Of a stretch of DNA of 64,000 nt, positions 61,813 to 64,000 are shown one piece after another. This DNA comes from Aphrophora alni (taxonomy: Eukaryota > Arthropoda > Insecta > Hemiptera > Aphrophoridae). Position 1 is the stretch's first letter. Every line of letters starts with the position of its first letter. The translations under genes were made by a program, and so were the position numbers. Location of the stretch: the NCBI GenBank assembly GCA_963513935.1, contig OY740770.1, forward strand, positions 94,024,511-94,088,510, written 5' to 3'. Under the pieces are notes generated by a model. That model ran no database searches, was not told where the DNA came from, and saw only the letters and a list, made by a program, of their open reading frames with translations.

Positions 61813-63862
61813 CACATCATGCATGATTATTAGACGTTCACAAGTCTTAACGGAATGGAAACTCCAACAGTTGAAATTCATAAAGGTATTTGTTAACTAG
61901 AAAAATTTTAACTTTTATCGTAATCTACTAGATTTAGTTATCTAAAATAACATATTTACAAAATATTTTGTAATTCATTACATTTTTAATATAGTGTACA
62001 GAAATAATTTTATGATTTAAGCTCTGTAGAACAAAGTTAATGAAACAGAAAATGTAATGGCTCAGTAAAGGCATTAAGACTTCTAGCTTTTAGTTGTAAA
62101 AACAAACGAGCACATTAAGTTTTATTGTTGAGTCGCTCAGTTAATTTCCTAAATTTATACAAGCAAATTTTTTACATAGAAGTGTATACTGTGTTATTAA
62201 TTTATTTAACGAAGAAATGTGTACTGCGTTTTATCTTATTTTACACAGTACCTAGTTCTAAAAACTAATTGATAACATCGGTATTTCCGATAAGAGTGAT
62301 CGAGAGATAAATGTCAAAGTCGATGCTAGAACTTTAGTGGTCAATACTTGTAATCTAAAAACCACGTAACAATGATATAACTTTTGAAAAAAAAATGAAA
62401 AACAAATAATAAAAAATCATGACAAATTTTAGCACCTAAACATACTAAAACTTAAACACATTCAGAGGTTTTAGTTAATTAAATACATCTAATTAATTTA
62501 TTGCTACTTTATTTTCCTATATTTTCAATTAAAGGATTAGTTTTCATTAAAGTTTATATTTCATTACAAAATATGTAAAAGAAACTATTTCCTAAACAGA
62601 TATTAAAAAATACAGGAAAGTTTATGAAAACACGATTCATGTAAATTTTAAAGAATTTCAAGTAGAACATCATCTTAAAATGTGAATTAAATGGAATCTT
62701 AACAATGTCGTTCGACGCTTTGATTACAAAATCTCTTTAATCAAGTCAGAAGTTGAACTTGAGGCTAACAACCTTGGCTTTTAAAGAAAGTAAATAAAAA
62801 GAAGAATTTTCATAAAAAATATAGAGATACTGCCTCGAGTAGATATCTTTCGTTGTAGTAAATCTTAAAGGGCGAAGAAGAAGAATATGAATGTGTACTT
62901 GAAGCCACGTAAGAAAATGAATTGGTTAAAGAGTTATGGTTGGAGAAAACAAGGTTCTAAAGTACCAGATGATTAAGCAGAGATATTTAGTGTTTCTGTG
63001 TAATTTACAATAAATAAGTTATAAAAGAAGTGTTCTTTCTTCTGACGTTACAGGTGATAACAATAAACTATATCATATTGATTACATCGTAGAATGCCCA
63101 CAAAAAAAGCAGTGTTTTTATTGGCTGACTATTTCGCGCCTGGCATCAAATTCACTTTAACTATGAAACAACTGAAGATCAGGAAGCTGCTATTGTCAAA
63201 ACAAATATGTTTCTATTTTATTTTCTGTTTATATTGATACTTATATTTTAGATAGGAGAAGCAAATAATAATCAAAATTAAATATGGGGGTAAAATATAA
63301 TTTTAATCCAAAATGTTATAAACTGCTGGTCTGACATTTTAAGTAGAACTCTTTGAAATAACTTTGAAGTGAAAACTATACACGGTATACAATGATTTTG
63401 ATAGCCGCCGAGTCTCATATCCAGAGACAAAATCAGTGTTTACACACCACTGTATACTTCACAGAGCCGGTACATTGTAGAAACCTTTGAACCTTAGAAT
63501 TCATCTAACTCTTCAAACAAGTTTTGTTATGTTTGAAATATTCTTCATAAGCATTTTCCTACAAAGTTATCTTGAATAAAAAGTTCATAAGTATAACACA
63601 GTTTTGTTTTCTTCTTAATACTGAAGTTTTTTTATATGTCAGTAAGTGCCGTTGAAATGGAAAGAGTTTATCATATTCAATATAAATCTGCTTGTAAGCA
63701 GTTTACTTATTTACGTTTTGGCCAAACGCAATTTTACACCAAACTGCGTTATACACCAAATACAAAATTGTAATTTGATCAAAATCGTCAACAAATAATT
63801 TTGTCAAACAAATCTCATTAGAATCCAAATAAAACATTACGTTTAAGTAATAGTGTTATTGC

Positions 63863-63865
<3 letters not shown>

Positions 63866-63947
<82 letters not shown>

Positions 63948-63949
63948 AA
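63866..63949. repeat. (AT)n then (AAT)n repeat
   Basis: About 34 AT units at 63866-63933, followed by a short AATAATAATAATAA tail. Directly downstream is CCACTGACTGACTGACTCAC, the start of what may be an interspersed repeat cut by the window end. Confidence 0.93.
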
Positions 63950-64000
63950 GCCAAAACCCACTGACTGACTGACTCACTGATCACGAAATCTCAGGAACCA

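Larger units (their letters stand above)
60057..64000. other. Gene-free AT-rich stretch with microsatellites
   Basis: No supported gene. The frames at 61205-61408, 61458-61646 and 61687-61881 are chance or repeat-derived. Possible faint transposon traces near 61504-61553 and 62870-63010 are discussed in the findings. Confidence 0.6.

Overview
The window is a stretch of AT-rich animal (arthropod, most likely insect) DNA. It is filled almost entirely by one large gene on the + strand, a Dscam-family homophilic cell-adhesion receptor. Thirty coding exons can be placed between 940 and 51052. All have GT-AG borders and matching phases, and together they give one uninterrupted frame of 1675 residues plus a stop codon. 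The gene enters from the left: Ig1, Ig2, the first half of Ig3, the signal peptide and the promoter lie outside the window.

Layout: 940-1118 second half of Ig3; 5112-19652 Ig4 to Ig9; 20497-30502 fibronectin type III (FN) domains 1-4; 31252-32242 Ig10; 33387-40076 FN5 and FN6; 41804-41950 transmembrane exon; 42466-51052 about 300 residues of cytoplasmic tail, ending in the stop codon. The domain order (nine Ig, four FN, Ig10, two FN) is that of insect Dscam. The Ig7 sequence and the tail motifs resemble the Dscam2 type more than hypervariable Dscam1. Only one Ig7 exon is present, so the Ig7 alternative splicing of fly Dscam1 and Dscam2 is not visible here. One possible alternative cassette exon that would shorten the C terminus is seen at 49477-49551.

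The introns carry decayed mobile DNA: a GIY-YIG (Penelope-like) fragment near 4 kb, a mariner transposase pseudogene near 9 kb, a 0.9-kb element bounded by TTAA near 22 kb, a 168-bp fold-back near 27.7 kb, an antisense LINE RNase H fragment near 41 kb and a sense LINE reverse-transcriptase relic at 43.9-46.3 kb. Long (AT)n and (GA)n microsatellites are frequent. Mariner, Penelope-like and RNase H-bearing LINE relics together with this Dscam type suit an insect; I cannot name the species.

From 51053 to 64000 there is 3' UTR of unknown length and then DNA without a convincing gene. It holds a 220-bp inverted-repeat unit with a hammerhead-ribozyme-like core, an orphan 51-codon reading frame that looks like a terminal exon, an 80-bp tandem duplication and several microsatellites.
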